This document shows positions 18,659 to 27,682 of a stretch of DNA of 64,000 nucleotides, piece after piece (position 1 is the stretch's first letter; every line of letters begins with the position of its first letter). Position numbers and translations under genes: made by a program. The stretch is from positions 62,001 through 126,000 of the forward strand of contig NZ_JANINP010000001.1 in assembly GCF_024508665.1 (NCBI RefSeq), written 5' to 3'. Origin of the DNA: Sphingomonas sp. (GTDB taxonomy: Bacteria; Pseudomonadota; Alphaproteobacteria; Sphingomonadales; Sphingomonadaceae). A model generated the notes under the pieces. The model was not told where the DNA came from. It did no database searches and was given only the letters and a program-made list of their open reading frames with translations.

Positions 18659-20386
18659 ATGACCCTCTATACCCGCTTTGCCGCGCATATCGATGCGGCG
18701 CTCGATGCCCTGACCGCACATGGCGATCTGCCGAGCGGGCTGGCGCGAGGCGCGGTGACGGTCGAGCCGCCGCGTGACGCCAGCCATGGCGACTTGGCGA
18801 CCAACGCCGCGATGGTGCTGGCCAAGCCCGCCGGCACCAATCCGCGTGTGTTGGCCGACAAGATCGCGGCCGAGCTCGGCAAGCTCGACGAAGTGGCGAG
18901 CGTCGCGGTGGCGGGGCCGGGCTTCATCAATATGACGCTGACCGACGACACCTGGCGCAACGAGCTTGCCGCGATCATCGATGGCGGGGCCGATTACGGC
19001 CGCTCGACCAAGGGACATGGCCAGACGGTCAATGTCGAATATGTCTCGGCCAACCCGACCGGCCCAATGCACATGGGACATTGCCGTGGCGCAGTGGTCG
19101 GCGATGCGCTCGCCGCCTTGCTCGAATGGGGCGGCTACAAGGTCATCCGCGAATATTATGTCAACGATGCCGGCGGTCAGGTCGACGTGCTCGCCCGCTC
19201 GGCGCACCTGCGCTATCGCGAGGCGTTGGGCGAGGATATCGGCGGGATCCCGGAGGGGCTCTATCCCGGCGACTATCTGATCCCGGTCGGCCAGGCGCTG
19301 GCGACCGAGTTCGGCGACAAGTTCGCGTCAGCGCCCGAAAGCGAGTGGCTCGCGCTGTTCCGCAAGGTCGCGGTCGCGCAGATGCTGGTGCTGATCAAGG
19401 ACGATCTGGCGCTGCTTGGCATCCATCACGACCTGTTCTCGTCCGAGGCCGAGCTGCAGGCGGCAAAGAAGCCGGAAGCGGCCGAGAAGGAATTGCGCGC
19501 GCGCGGCCTGGTCTATGACGGCGTGCTCGAGGCGCCCAAGGGCGAGACGCCCGAGGATTGGGAGCCGGTCGAGTTGCCGCTGTTCCGCTCGTCGCAATTC
19601 GGCGACGACCAGGACCGGCCGATCAAGAAGTCGGACGGCAGCTGGACCTATTTCGGCGCTGACTTGGCTTATCATTGGCAGAAGGCACAGACCGCCGATG
19701 CGCTGATCGACATCTGGGGTGCCGACCATGCCGGCACCGTCAAGCGGATCGTCGCCGCGGTGCAGGCGCTGACCGGCGGCAAGACGCGGTTCGACGTCAA
19801 GCTCGTCCAGATGGTGCGGCTGTTGCGCGGCGGCGAGCCGGTCAAGATGTCCAAGCGGGCCGGTAACTTCGTGACGCTTGCTGATGTCGTGCGCGAAGTC
19901 GGCAAGGACGTCGTCCGTTTCACCATGCTGACGCGCAAGGCCGATGCGCAGATGGACTTCGATTTCGCCAAGGTGGTCGAGGCGTCGAAGGACAATCCGG
20001 TGTTCTACGTCCAATATGCCCATGCGCGAGTCGCATCGCTCAAGCGGCGGGCGGCGGAGGCCGGGATCGTGTGCAAGGACATCGACCTGTCCCAGCTTGA
20101 TACGGAGGACCTGCGGCTGGTGAAGCTCGCGGCGCAGTTCCCGCGCGTCGTCGAAACCGCCGCAGCGGCGCGGGAGCCCCACAGGATCGCCTTTTATCTC
20201 TATGACTTGGCGGCTGAGTTTCATGCGCAATGGAATGTCGGAAACGACCGTCCCGACCGCCGCTACCTGATTCCGGACCGTCCCGAGCTCACCTGCGCGC
20301 GGCTTTTCCTCGGCGACGCGATCGGGCAGATTATCCGTAATGGTCTCTCCATCATGGGGGTCGAGGCCGTCCAGGAGATGAAGTGA
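18659..20386 (+). CDS. argS: Arginine--tRNA ligase
   Basis: ArgS charges tRNA-Arg in the cytoplasm. The class I signature HMGH is at residues 138-141 within NPTGPMHMGHCRGAVVGD, and KMSKR at 396-400. The N-terminal Add-1 domain and C-terminal anticodon-binding DALR domain (from about 455) are present. The 575-residue length is normal. The stop codon overlaps the ATG of the following SPOR gene (TGATG), so the two are coupled. Confidence 0.97.
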   Translation: MTLYTRFAAHIDAALDALTAHGDLPSGLARGAVTVEPPRDASHGDLATNAAMVLAKPAGTNPRVLADKIAAELGKLDEVASVAVAGPGFINMTLTDDTWRNELAAIIDGGADYGRSTKGHGQTVNVEYVSANPTGPMHMGHCRGAVVGDALAALLEWGGYKVIREYYVNDAGGQVDVLARSAHLRYREALGEDIGGIPEGLYPGDYLIPVGQALATEFGDKFASAPESEWLALFRKVAVAQMLVLIKDDLALLGIHHDLFSSEAELQAAKKPEAAEKELRARGLVYDGVLEAPKGETPEDWEPVELPLFRSSQFGDDQDRPIKKSDGSWTYFGADLAYHWQKAQTADALIDIWGADHAGTVKRIVAAVQALTGGKTRFDVKLVQMVRLLRGGEPVKMSKRAGNFVTLADVVREVGKDVVRFTMLTRKADAQMDFDFAKVVEASKDNPVFYVQYAHARVASLKRRAAEAGIVCKDIDLSQLDTEDLRLVKLAAQFPRVVETAAAAREPHRIAFYLYDLAAEFHAQWNVGNDRPDRRYLIPDRPELTCARLFLGDAIGQIIRNGLSIMGVEAVQEMK

Positions 20387-21141
20387 TGGCGGGCGAAGAG
20401 GACGAATATCTGGCGTCGGATCCTGTGCCCGAGCCCGCGGCACGCGACGAGGATCGACTGCCCTGGCTCGAGACTGCGGCTGATGATGAGGAGGAGGGGC
20501 CTCCGCTTGGTCGTCTCGTCGGTCTCGTCCTGCTCGGGCTGGTCGCTCTCGGAGCGGTGCTCGGCGGTGTCTATTGGTGGAAGCACCGCGCGCCGGCGCC
20601 CGGCAATGGCGATCTGATCGCCGCGCAGGAAGGTGATTACAAGGTCAAGCCGGACGACCCCGGCGGCCTCAAGGTCGAGGGTGAAGGCGATGCCTCGGTC
20701 GCCACGAGCGGCGGCAATGGCGGCGGTAACAGCCAGATCGCGGTGACCAAGCTGCCCGAGGCTCCGGTCGCCGGCACCCGGGCGGCGTCGAACACCAAGA
20801 CAGGGCCGGGCAGCCCGGTCGCGACCGCTCCCGTGACAGGATCTCGCGGCAAGCTGGTGGCGCCGCCGCCGGGCAAGCCGATCGCGGTCGTCAATGGCGG
20901 TGGCGGCGGCGCGCTGGTCCAACTCGGCGCCTTCCCCAGCGAAGCCGCCGCCAATAGTGCATGGGCGCGTGAGTCGAAGCGATTCAATTACATCGCCAAT
21001 CTCGGCAAGTCGGTGGAGAAGGCGGAAGTCAACGGCCGCACCTTCTACCGGCTCAAGGTCAATGCCGGCAGCGCGGGCGCCGCGCAGGAATTGTGCGGCA
21101 AGCTGAAGGTCGCGGGCGAGGCGTGCATCGTCACGAATTGA
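20386..21141 (+). CDS. SPOR-domain bitopic membrane protein
   Basis: A 251-residue membrane protein. An acidic cytoplasmic segment (residues 1-45) is followed by one membrane helix (about 46-66, LVGLVLLGLVALGAVLGGVY), a Gly/Pro/Lys-rich periplasmic linker and a C-terminal SPOR domain (ALVQLGAFPSEAAANSAW to the end), which binds glycan-stripped septal peptidoglycan. A SPOR gene directly after argS is common in alphaproteobacteria. It is followed by a strong terminator. Confidence 0.9.
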   Translation: MAGEEDEYLASDPVPEPAARDEDRLPWLETAADDEEEGPPLGRLVGLVLLGLVALGAVLGGVYWWKHRAPAPGNGDLIAAQEGDYKVKPDDPGGLKVEGEGDASVATSGGNGGGNSQIAVTKLPEAPVAGTRAASNTKTGPGSPVATAPVTGSRGKLVAPPPGKPIAVVNGGGGGALVQLGAFPSEAAANSAWARESKRFNYIANLGKSVEKAEVNGRTFYRLKVNAGSAGAAQELCGKLKVAGEACIVTN

Positions 21142-21171
21142 CGGTGCAGTGCGCGGCTTGAACGAGCCCGG

Positions 21172-21200
21172 AAGGCCGGGGCTAATCCCGGCCTTTTTTT
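21172..21200 (+). terminator. Rho-independent terminator after argS-SPOR operon
   Basis: A 9-bp stem AAGGCCGGG / CCCGGCCTT with loop GCTAAT, directly followed by a run of T. It lies 30 bases past the SPOR stop. Confidence 0.92.
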
Positions 21201-21244
21201 AACTTCGCCAACCCTGCCGTCTCGGTCGCATTCGGCCCTTCCTC

Positions 21245-21322
21245 GTGTCACCCCAGCGAAAGCTGGGGTTTCTGGCGGTGACGCGATGCGGCTTGAGATC
21301 CCAGCCTTCGCCGGGATGACGA
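21245..21322. repeat. Palindromic intergenic repeat, family D
   Basis: About 78 bp bounded by GTGTCACCCCAGC and GCCGGGATGACGA, with the internal hairpin CCCCAGCGAAAGCTGGGG. It lies between the terminator and the 3' end of corC on the other strand. Related copies are at 24189-24277 and inside dnaE2 at 60610-60697. Confidence 0.75.
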
Positions 21323-21371
21323 GTTATGGATAGATCGCTTTCTAAGGACGACGGCTTATTTGGTTCGCAAC

Positions 21372-22262
21372 CTAGGCCTCAGCGCCCTCGCGCACCGGCT
21401 TCGGGGGATGAAGGCGTAACCGCTCAATGCGGCGCGAATCCGCTTCGAGCACTTCAAGCGTCCAGCCCGACGGCGTCTCCAGGCATTCGCCTTTGATCGG
21501 CACACGCCCGGCGATGACCGCCGCGAGCCCACCCAGCGTGTCGACGTCCTCGTCATGCTCGGCGAGCCGCGGATCGATCGTCTCGGCGACGTCCTCGAGT
21601 TCGACGCGGGCATCGGCATCCCAGGCCCCGCCGTCCAGCGGCACGAGCAAAGCCTCGGGCGCTTCGTCATGCTCGTCCTCGATATCGCCGACGATCTCCT
21701 CGATCAGATCCTCGATCGTGACCAGGCCTTCGGTACCCGAATATTCGTCGAGCACGATCGCCAGGTGGACGCGCTTCGATCGCATGTCGGCGAGCAGGTC
21801 CAATGCGCCGCGCGACATCGGGACATAGAGCGGCTGGCGGATCAGCCCGGCGATATCCTCGGGATGCGCAGCGCCGGTTGCCAGGATCGCGAACACGTCC
21901 TTGACGTGGATCATCCCGATCACCTCGTCCAGGCTGCCGCGATAGACCGGCAGACGGCTATGTCCCGCCTCGGCGAACAGCTTCACGAGATCGGCGAAGC
22001 TGGTCTTTTCCTCGACCGCGATGATGTCCGCGCGCGGCACGCCGACATCCCCCGCGTCGCGCTCGCCGAAATGGAGCAGGTTGCGGACCATCTGGCGCTC
22101 AAGCGGCGACAGGTCGCCGGCGGCATCGGGAGCCGGATCATCCTCGTGACGTTCGATCACGTCTTCGAGCTGATCGCGCAGCGTCGGTTCGTGTTCTCCG
22201 AACAGCGACTTCAGCTTGCGCCAGATACTGTCGCCGGCGTCGGTACTGGGGCCCTCGGGCAT
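21372..22262 (-). CDS. corC: CorC/HlyC-type CBS-domain protein
   Basis: A 296-residue protein with two CBS domains (about residues 75-190, VPRADIIAVEEKTSFADLV; IHVKDVFAIL) and a C-terminal CorC_HlyC domain (LVPLDGGAWDADARVEL onward). The family is linked to Mg/Co efflux and is often called hemolysin C, but no hemolysis is implied. It lies directly downstream of ybeY (9 bases), in the conserved order phoH-ybeY-corC. Confidence 0.93.
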   Translation of the reverse strand: MPEGPSTDAGDSIWRKLKSLFGEHEPTLRDQLEDVIERHEDDPAPDAAGDLSPLERQMVRNLLHFGERDAGDVGVPRADIIAVEEKTSFADLVKLFAEAGHSRLPVYRGSLDEVIGMIHVKDVFAILATGAAHPEDIAGLIRQPLYVPMSRGALDLLADMRSKRVHLAIVLDEYSGTEGLVTIEDLIEEIVGDIEDEHDEAPEALLVPLDGGAWDADARVELEDVAETIDPRLAEHDEDVDTLGGLAAVIAGRVPIKGECLETPSGWTLEVLEADSRRIERLRLHPPKPVREGAEA

Positions 22263-22271
22263 TGTAGTCGG

Positions 22272-22781
22272 TCAGTCCTCTTCGATCAGATAGGGGTCGT
22301 CGATGCCGAGCGAGGCGAGCGCATCGGTCTCGATCGCCTCCATCGCCTCGGCCTCGCGGTCGACCATATGGTCATAACCTAGCAGATGCAGCACGCCGTG
22401 CACGATCAAATGAGTCGCGTGCGTTTCGATCGCGATCCCGCGCTCCGCCGCTTCCGCTGCGCACACGCCATGCGCGAGGACGATGTCGCCGAGCAGCACC
22501 TCGCCGTCATCTGAGTTCTGCGTCACCGTTTCGAGCAGATCGGCCTGGACCATCGGAAAGCTGAGAACGTTGGTCGGCTTGTCCTTGTGGCGGTATTGAT
22601 GGTTGAGCGTGTGAACCTCGTCGTCCGAGGTAAGGCGGAGCGAAATCTCCACCGCGGCCGGGATCGTCAGCAACTCGCCGTGCGGCGTGCGGTCGATCGC
22701 CGCGCGGGCAGCGCGGTCGGCGAGGGCATCCCAGTCGTGTTCGGGCCAGGGGTCTTCGCGGGTGAGGGCGATTTCAAGCAT
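22272..22781 (-). CDS. ybeY: Endoribonuclease YbeY (rRNA maturation factor)
   Basis: YbeY is a zinc-dependent RNase involved in 16S rRNA 3' maturation and ribosome quality control. The signature HGVLHLLGYDH has the three zinc histidines at H128, H132 and H138. NVLSFPM and GDIVLAHGV are also conserved. The length of 169 residues is normal. A structured repeat lies between phoH and this gene. Confidence 0.96.
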   Translation of the reverse strand: MLEIALTREDPWPEHDWDALADRAARAAIDRTPHGELLTIPAAVEISLRLTSDDEVHTLNHQYRHKDKPTNVLSFPMVQADLLETVTQNSDDGEVLLGDIVLAHGVCAAEAAERGIAIETHATHLIVHGVLHLLGYDHMVDREAEAMEAIETDALASLGIDDPYLIEED

Positions 22782-22784
22782 GCT

Positions 22785-22948
22785 AGCCCCTCCCCTTCAG
22801 GGGAGGGGTTGGGGTGGGGGCTCTCCACAAGCGAAGTGCCTGCGGCGCTTCCCCACCCCCAACCCCGTTTGAGGTGAACAGTCCCCCGGACTGTTCAGGT
22901 TGTGCCGGTGGCACAATCGACCTCAAACGCCTGAAGGGGAGGGGCTTA
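22785..22948. repeat. Palindromic intergenic repeat, family C copy 1 with nested insertion
   Basis: The outer arms are AGCCCCTCCCCTTCAGGGGA on the left and CTGAAGGGGAGGGGCTT on the right, with the inner GGTTGGGGTGGGG / CCCCACCCCCAACCCC. The copy at 56107-56207 is uninterrupted; here about 64 bp is inserted in the right arm (22866-22929). It fills most of the phoH-ybeY gap. Confidence 0.88.
22866..22929. repeat. Nested cloverleaf-like structured insertion in a family C repeat
   Basis: A 10-bp closing stem (CGTTTGAGGT at 22866-22875 with ACCTCAAACG at 22920-22929) encloses two perfect hairpins. One is GAACAGTCC-CCC-GGACTGTTC (22876-22896) and the other TTGTGCC-GGT-GGCACAA (22900-22916). This makes a three-way junction. 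Confidence 0.85.
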
Positions 22949-22964
22949 ATAGTGTCCAGCCTCC

Positions 22965-23963
22965 TCATCCGTGCGGTCCCTCGTAGGCCTCGACGATCCG
23001 CCCGACGATCGGATGCCGCACGACGTCGGCGGCGGTGAAGCGGCTCATCGCGATCCCCTCGATCCCTTCCAGCCGAGTGACGGCGTCGCGAAGGCCCGAC
23101 GCCTCGACGCCGCCGGGCAAGTCGACCTGGTTGGGATCGCCGCAGACCACCATGCGGCTGCGCTCGCCGAAGCGGGTCAGAAACATCTTCATCTGCGCCG
23201 GCGTGGTGTTCTGCGCCTCGTCGAGGATGATGAAGGCGTCCGCGAGCGTCCGTCCGCGCATGAAGGCGATCGGCGCAATCTCGATCTCACCCGAGCTGAT
23301 CCGCCGCTCGACTTGTTCGGCGGGCAGGCAGTCGTTGAGCGCGTCGTATAAGGGGCGGAGATAGGGATCGACCTTCTCCTTCATGTCGCCGGGCAGGAAG
23401 CCGAGCTTCTCGCCCGCCTCTACCGCGGGGCGCGATAGGATCAAACGCTGGACGCTGCCGGTGATCAGCTGCGACACCGCCTGCGCCACGGCCAGATAAG
23501 TCTTGCCGGTGCCCGCCGGTCCCAGCGCGAAGATCATGTCGTTATTGGTCAGTTCGCGCATGTAATGCGCCTGCGCCGGGGTGCGCGGGACGATCGTCTT
23601 CTTGCGCGTCCGGATCATGATCGGCGGCGCCGGGCTGGCTTCCGCCGAAATGATGCCGTCGAGCACGGGTTCGGACGCCATCGCAATCGATGCGTCGACC
23701 AATCCGGTATCGATATCCTCGCCGCGCTGCAGCCGTTTGTAGAGGTCGTAGAGCACGTCGCGGCCCATCGCGACCTGCTCGGCCGACCCCTCAAGCCCGA
23801 CGCGGTTGCCGCGCGCGGTGATGTAGATGCCCAGCCGGTGTTCGAGCGCGACGAGATTCTGGTCATATTGCCCGAAAAGTTGCGCGAGCAGCTGTGGCTT
23901 GTCGAAGGTCAGCTCGACCCGGCTGCGTTCACCGGATTGGGCGGGGACAGGCTTGCGGCTCAT
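22965..23963 (-). CDS. phoH: PhoH-like ATPase
   Basis: A 332-residue PhoH family P-loop ATPase, associated with RNA metabolism and usually linked to ybeY. Walker A is ALGPAGTGKTYLAV, followed by the Walker B DAFIILDEAQNTTPAQMKMFLTR and GDPNQVDLPGG. An N-terminal KH-like segment (LEHRLGIYITARGNRVGLEG) is present, as in the long bacterial form. Context miaB-phoH-ybeY-corC is conserved in alphaproteobacteria. Confidence 0.95.
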   Translation of the reverse strand: MSRKPVPAQSGERSRVELTFDKPQLLAQLFGQYDQNLVALEHRLGIYITARGNRVGLEGSAEQVAMGRDVLYDLYKRLQRGEDIDTGLVDASIAMASEPVLDGIISAEASPAPPIMIRTRKKTIVPRTPAQAHYMRELTNNDMIFALGPAGTGKTYLAVAQAVSQLITGSVQRLILSRPAVEAGEKLGFLPGDMKEKVDPYLRPLYDALNDCLPAEQVERRISSGEIEIAPIAFMRGRTLADAFIILDEAQNTTPAQMKMFLTRFGERSRMVVCGDPNQVDLPGGVEASGLRDAVTRLEGIEGIAMSRFTAADVVRHPIVGRIVEAYEGPHG

Positions 23964-24283
23964 GCGGTCCTTTCGGGAATTAGGGATTGGTGGAGCGGCG
24001 AGTAGCCGGGTTTCATGACACCGCCGAACGAGGCCATGCGGAAAGATGTTCCGTCAGGCGTCAGGGCGGGAAGGGCGTCGCGCATCCACGGCGGACGATG
24101 GCAGATCGGCGGCGGGGATGACAGCGGGAATCGATGCCGAAGGTCGCGTCGGCGCCAAGTGTGCGATCGGGGCAACATCATACTATCTCGTCATGCCCGA
24201 CTCGTTCCTGCATCCAAGGCGCCGCGGGCAACATCGCCTGGGGCGCGTTGGACCCCGGGACGAGCCCGGGGTGACGACTTGAC
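23964..24283. other. Gene-free stretch between miaB and phoH
   Basis: No convincing gene in 320 bases. The left part (upstream of phoH, which reads leftward) could hold its promoter; no clear -35/-10 pair was recognised. The right part is a family D repeat. Short open frames here translate repeat sequence and are not considered genes. Confidence 0.6.
24189..24277. repeat. Palindromic intergenic repeat, family D
   Basis: About 89 bp bounded by CGTCATGCCCGACTCG and CGAGCCCGGGGTGACG, with an internal CCCCGGGACGAGCCCGGGG hairpin. It ends a few bases before the miaB stop codon, so it may act as a 3' structure for miaB mRNA. The translated form resembles the segment found in frame inside dnaE2. 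Confidence 0.75.
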
Positions 24284-25597
24284 TCAAGTGGCAGCGCGCA
24301 CGCGCTCGACGCCGGCCAATGAATTTGGGCCGGCGCTGACGATCTCGACGTCGACCAGATCGCCAACCTTTGCATCGGTGATCAGATGGATCGACTGCAG
24401 CCACGGCGATTTGCCGAGCATTTGGCCGGGCAGCTTGCCCTTGCGCTCGATCAGCACCTGGCAAGACCGGCCGACCGTCGCCGCATTGAACGCCGCCTGG
24501 TCGCGGTTGAGCGCGGCCTGCAGTCGCTGCAGGCGATCGTCCATCACTTCGGGCGCGACCTGGCCATGCATGTCGGCCGCCGGGGTGCCCGGGCGTGGGC
24601 TGTACTTGAAGCTGAACGCCTGGGCATAGCCGACCGCGTCGATCAGGCTGAGCGTATCCGCGAACTCGGCCTCGGTCTCGCGGGGAAAGCCGACGATGAA
24701 GTCGCCCGACAAGGCGATATCGGGGCGGGCGGCGCGGACGCGATCGAGGATACGCAGATAGGAATCGCGGCTGTGGCTGCGGTTCATCGCCTTGAGGATG
24801 CGGTCGTTTCCAGCCTGGACCGGCAGATGGAGGAAAGGCATCAATTTCTCGACGTCGCGATGCGCGTCGATCAGGCCATCGGTCATGTCGTTGGGGTGGC
24901 TGGTCGTATAGCGGATCCGCGCCAGGCCGGGAATGCGGTCGAGCTCGCGGATCAACGCGCCGAGATCACGGTCACCATCGTTCCAGGCGTTGACGTTCTG
25001 GCCGAGCAGCGTGATTTCCTTGGCGCCGGCATCGACCAGCGCCTTGGCTTCGTCGACCAGCGCGTCCCAGGTTCGGCTGATTTCGGCGCCGCGCGTATAG
25101 GGCACGACGCAATAGGTGCAGAATTTGTCGCAGCCTTCCTGCACCGTCAGGAAAGCGGTCGGGCCGACCTTTCGCCGCGCCGGAAGCGCGCCGAACTTCG
25201 ACAGGACCGGCATGTCGGTGTCGAGCCCGAGCTCACCGCGCGACGCCTTGGCCACCAGGTCGGGCAGGTTGTGATAGGCTTGGGGGCCAACGACGATATC
25301 GACCTTGGCGCGATGCGCGATCTCGACCCCTTCGGCCTGGGCGACGCAGCCAGCGACGGCGATCATCGGGTCGTTGCCGTGCTTCCTCAGGCGTCCGATG
25401 TCCGAATAGACCTTTTCGGTCGCCTTTTCGCGGATGTGGCACGTGTTGAGGACGACCAGGTCAGCCACATTGACATCGTCGGTCGCGGACAGGCCTTGCG
25501 CCGCCATCAGCTCGGCCATGCGCTCGCCGTCATAGACGTTCATCTGGCAACCGAACGACTTGACGTGAAAGGTCTTGGGATTGGTAGGCTTCGTCAT
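24284..25597 (-). CDS. miaB: tRNA-2-methylthio-N6-dimethylallyladenosine synthase MiaB
   Basis: MiaB is a radical-SAM methylthiotransferase that modifies A37 of tRNAs. Auxiliary cluster cysteines are C17, C53 and C84 (FGCQMN, NTCHIRE, AGCVAQ). The radical-SAM motif CDKFCTYC has C156, C160 and C163. A C-terminal TRAM domain covers about residues 370-437. The frame is open far upstream, but the family start is [17 protein letters not shown], giving 437 residues from an ATG at 25597. It follows the acyltransferase gene by 10 bases. Confidence 0.96.
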   Translation of the reverse strand: MTKPTNPKTFHVKSFGCQMNVYDGERMAELMAAQGLSATDDVNVADLVVLNTCHIREKATEKVYSDIGRLRKHGNDPMIAVAGCVAQAEGVEIAHRAKVDIVVGPQAYHNLPDLVAKASRGELGLDTDMPVLSKFGALPARRKVGPTAFLTVQEGCDKFCTYCVVPYTRGAEISRTWDALVDEAKALVDAGAKEITLLGQNVNAWNDGDRDLGALIRELDRIPGLARIRYTTSHPNDMTDGLIDAHRDVEKLMPFLHLPVQAGNDRILKAMNRSHSRDSYLRILDRVRAARPDIALSGDFIVGFPRETEAEFADTLSLIDAVGYAQAFSFKYSPRPGTPAADMHGQVAPEVMDDRLQRLQAALNRDQAAFNAATVGRSCQVLIERKGKLPGQMLGKSPWLQSIHLITDAKVGDLVDVEIVSAGPNSLAGVERVRAAT

Positions 25598-25607
25598 GGG
25601 GCGGCGC

Positions 25608-26489
25608 CTATAGCAGGTCCTCTCCGGGACGGGGAGGGGTTCGTCCCGCCCAGACATCGTGCCCGATGAACGTCGAGACATCATGGCCCAAAGTCGCGGC
25701 CAGCGCGTCGCGGATGCGGCGCATGCTTTCCGCCGCGATCGCCTTGCGGCCGGGGAATTCGCGCGGATCGAACGGATCGAGGAAAGTGATGCGCAATCGG
25801 AAGGTCCCCGGGCGCGCGAGCACGCGCAGCGCATTGTCCTTGCCATGCTCGTCGCCGATCCAGCCGATATCCGGCCCGACCTCGCCATAATCCAGCAAGA
25901 CCGGCTGGACGAGAACGCCGGCGGGCGGCGGCTCGAGCACTTTCAGTAGCGGCGACTTGAACGGCAGCAGCGAGCGTCCGTCGGTCGTGGTACCCTCGGG
26001 GAAGACCGTGACCGACCAGTTTTCGGCCAGCGCCTCGCGCAGCCGGTTGATCTGTTCGGCGACGCCCAGCCTGTCTTCGCGAGAGACAAAGACGGTGCGG
26101 TTGAGGGTCGAGAGCCAACCCACTACCGGCGCCTTGCGCAATTCCGCCTTGGCCACGAACGCGGTACCGCTAGCGCCAGCGATCGCCAGAATGTCGATCC
26201 AGCTGCAATGGTTGGAGATGTAGAAGACATCGCGTTTGAGCGGCGTGCCGATCCGTTCGACGCGCGCGCCCGAACAATAGCCGGCCCAGGCGAGGAACAG
26301 TCGCGGCCAGGGCGAGCTCAAGTGGAGCAAACGCCAGCAATAATGGAGCGGGACGAACAGGATGAGCCCGGCGACCATGCCCGCGGCGCGGCGCCAGATG
26401 CGAAGTCGGCCAGTCAACGGGATCGGCTGAGGATTTCCCCTGGCTGCCTGAAGGCGAGCCTCAATCCTTGCGGGAGAGGCTGACTCCAT
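25608..26489 (-). CDS. 1-acyl-sn-glycerol-3-phosphate acyltransferase family protein
   Basis: A 293-residue PlsC-like membrane acyltransferase. It probably acylates lysophosphatidic acid or a related lipid at the inner membrane. The HX4D motif is [12 protein letters not shown] and the second block [11 protein letters not shown] hydrophobic helix precedes them ([16 protein letters not shown]). The ATG at 26489 is the first sensible start and overlaps the 3' end of fur by 29 bases; a shorter alternative start cannot be excluded. Conserved position between fur and miaB. Confidence 0.88.
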   Translation of the reverse strand: MESASPARIEARLQAARGNPQPIPLTGRLRIWRRAAGMVAGLILFVPLHYCWRLLHLSSPWPRLFLAWAGYCSGARVERIGTPLKRDVFYISNHCSWIDILAIAGASGTAFVAKAELRKAPVVGWLSTLNRTVFVSREDRLGVAEQINRLREALAENWSVTVFPEGTTTDGRSLLPFKSPLLKVLEPPPAGVLVQPVLLDYGEVGPDIGWIGDEHGKDNALRVLARPGTFRLRITFLDPFDPREFPGRKAIAAESMRRIRDALAATLGHDVSTFIGHDVWAGRTPPRPGEDLL

Positions 26490-26883
26490 ACAGCTCCATC
26501 CGGTGATCGACCAGGCGGAAGCCGAGCTTCTCCGCGATCTGTTTCTGGAGCTGTTCGAGCTCGGGATCGACGAATTCAATGACCCGGCCAGTCTCGACAT
26601 CGATCAGATGGTCATGATGAGCCTCAGGCGAGGGCTCGTAGCGCGCACGGCCGTCGCCGAAATCGTGGCGGTCGAGGATACCCGCTTCCTCGAACAGGCG
26701 CACGGTGCGATAGACGGTCGCGATCGAGATGCCGGGATCGATCGCCGATGCGCGGGCATAGACCTTCTCGACGTCGGGATGATCCTCCGCCTCGCTCAAC
26801 ACGCGTGCGATCACGCGCCGCTGATCGGTGATGCGCAATCCTTTTTCGTGACAAAGGGCTTCGAGGTCGATGCTGCGCGCCAT
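26461..26883 (-). CDS. fur: Fur family transcriptional regulator
   Basis: A 140-residue Fur-type metalloregulator. The winged-helix part contains RITDQRRVIARVLSE and ISIATVYRTVRLFEEAGI. Metal-binding residues include the HHDH cluster (H89, H90, H92), E83 and H126. The only cysteine is C11, so the C-terminal Cys4 structural zinc site of E. coli Fur is absent. This is common in alphaproteobacterial Fur/Mur proteins, which may respond to iron or manganese. The ATG at 26883 gives the normal length; the region before it holds inverted repeats. Confidence 0.92.
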   Translation of the reverse strand: MARSIDLEALCHEKGLRITDQRRVIARVLSEAEDHPDVEKVYARASAIDPGISIATVYRTVRLFEEAGILDRHDFGDGRARYEPSPEAHHDHLIDVETGRVIEFVDPELEQLQKQIAEKLGFRLVDHRMELYGVSLSRKD

Positions 26884-26910
26884 CCGGGCGATATAGGCGC
26901 AACATCCTTG

Positions 26911-26936
26911 TTGCGAAAGTAGAGAGTCATTCGCAA
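26911..26936 (-). promoter_or_regulatory. Inverted repeat upstream of fur, candidate operator
   Basis: TTGCGAA-N12-TTCGCAA, with the right half extended as ATTCGCAATT, lies 28-53 bases before the fur start. The half-site TGCGAAT resembles half of alphaproteobacterial Fur boxes, but the spacing here (N12) is longer than the usual near-contiguous arrangement. Autoregulation is an inference. Confidence 0.45.
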
Positions 26937-26970
26937 TTAGCAGCGAGTTCGACATATCGACGCCGTGTTC

Positions 26971-26991
26971 GGATCATGCGGGATATGATCC
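26971..26991 (-). promoter_or_regulatory. Second inverted repeat upstream of fur
   Basis: GGATCAT-N7-ATGATCC, perfect 7-bp arms, about 90 bases before the fur start and downstream of the mucR terminator region. It may be a regulator site in the fur promoter. Confidence 0.35.
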
Positions 26992-27034
26992 GTCGCCTAG
27001 CTCTTGAGCGATAGCGAGGTGCGGCGCCAACCGG

Positions 27035-27070
27035 CTATAAAAGAAAAGGCCAGGATTTCTCCTGGCCTTT
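27035..27070 (-). terminator. Rho-independent terminator of mucR
   Basis: Perfect 11-bp stem AAAGGCCAGGA / TCCTGGCCTTT with a TTTC loop (27045-27070). Read on the minus strand it is followed by TTCTTTTAT, so it terminates the leftward mucR transcript about 90 bases after its stop. Confidence 0.85.
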
Positions 27071-27157
27071 CCTGTGTCTTCCGGCTTTGCCGGCGCTATC
27101 GGGTCGACCATGACTCGCATGGTCAGTTCGCCCTGCGGGCGATCCCGGCCCAATCGC

Positions 27158-27574
27158 TTACCGGCTCTTGCGGCGCTTCGTGCCCAGGCCGATCTTCTTC
27201 GCCAAGGTACGACGCTGTTCGGCATAGTTCGGCGCGACCATCGGATAGTCGGCGGCCAGGTTCCACTTCGCGCGATACTGTTCCGGGGTCATCTGATAAT
27301 GCGTCATCAGGTGACGCTTGAGCATCTTGAGCTTCTTACCGTCCTCAAGGCAGACGATATAGTCGGGCTTGATCGACGCGCGGACCGAAACCGCCGGCTC
27401 TTGCTTCGGTTCTGGCGCCGGGGCCTGCGGAGTAAGGCGCGACAACCCGCGATAAATGTTCTGAATAACCAGTTCGATATCCGAAACGGCGACGTTGTTG
27501 TTACCGAGATATTCCGCGGCAATATCGGCAGTCAACGTGACCAAAGTTTCCTGCATATCGTTGGTGTTGTCCAT
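27158..27574 (-). CDS. mucR: MucR/Ros family transcriptional regulator
   Basis: A 138-residue MucR/Ros zinc-finger regulator, a global repressor family in alphaproteobacteria. The zinc finger region VCLEDGKKLKMLKRHLMTHY has C75, H88 and H92; the second cysteine position of the Ros finger is aspartate (D78). The conserved MTPEQYRAKWNLAADYPMVAPNYAE follows. The ATG at 27574 gives the typical N-terminus DNTNDMQETLVTLTADI. The gene sits between rimI and fur with its own terminator, so it is a separate unit. Confidence 0.94.
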   Translation of the reverse strand: MDNTNDMQETLVTLTADIAAEYLGNNNVAVSDIELVIQNIYRGLSRLTPQAPAPEPKQEPAVSVRASIKPDYIVCLEDGKKLKMLKRHLMTHYQMTPEQYRAKWNLAADYPMVAPNYAEQRRTLAKKIGLGTKRRKSR

Positions 27575-27682
27575 CGTGATTCCTTCGACCCTGAACGTAA
27601 GATTTTGCGATCCCCCAACGCGCGGGGCTTTGGTCCATTTTGGGTAGAAGCGCAAGGACTAACCCCAAGCAAATGAGATTAT

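Noticed and set aside
24015..24629. Plus-strand open frame in the phoH-miaB gap running into miaB
   Set aside because: Its middle part is translated repeat DNA and the rest is antisense to miaB, so it is not a gene.
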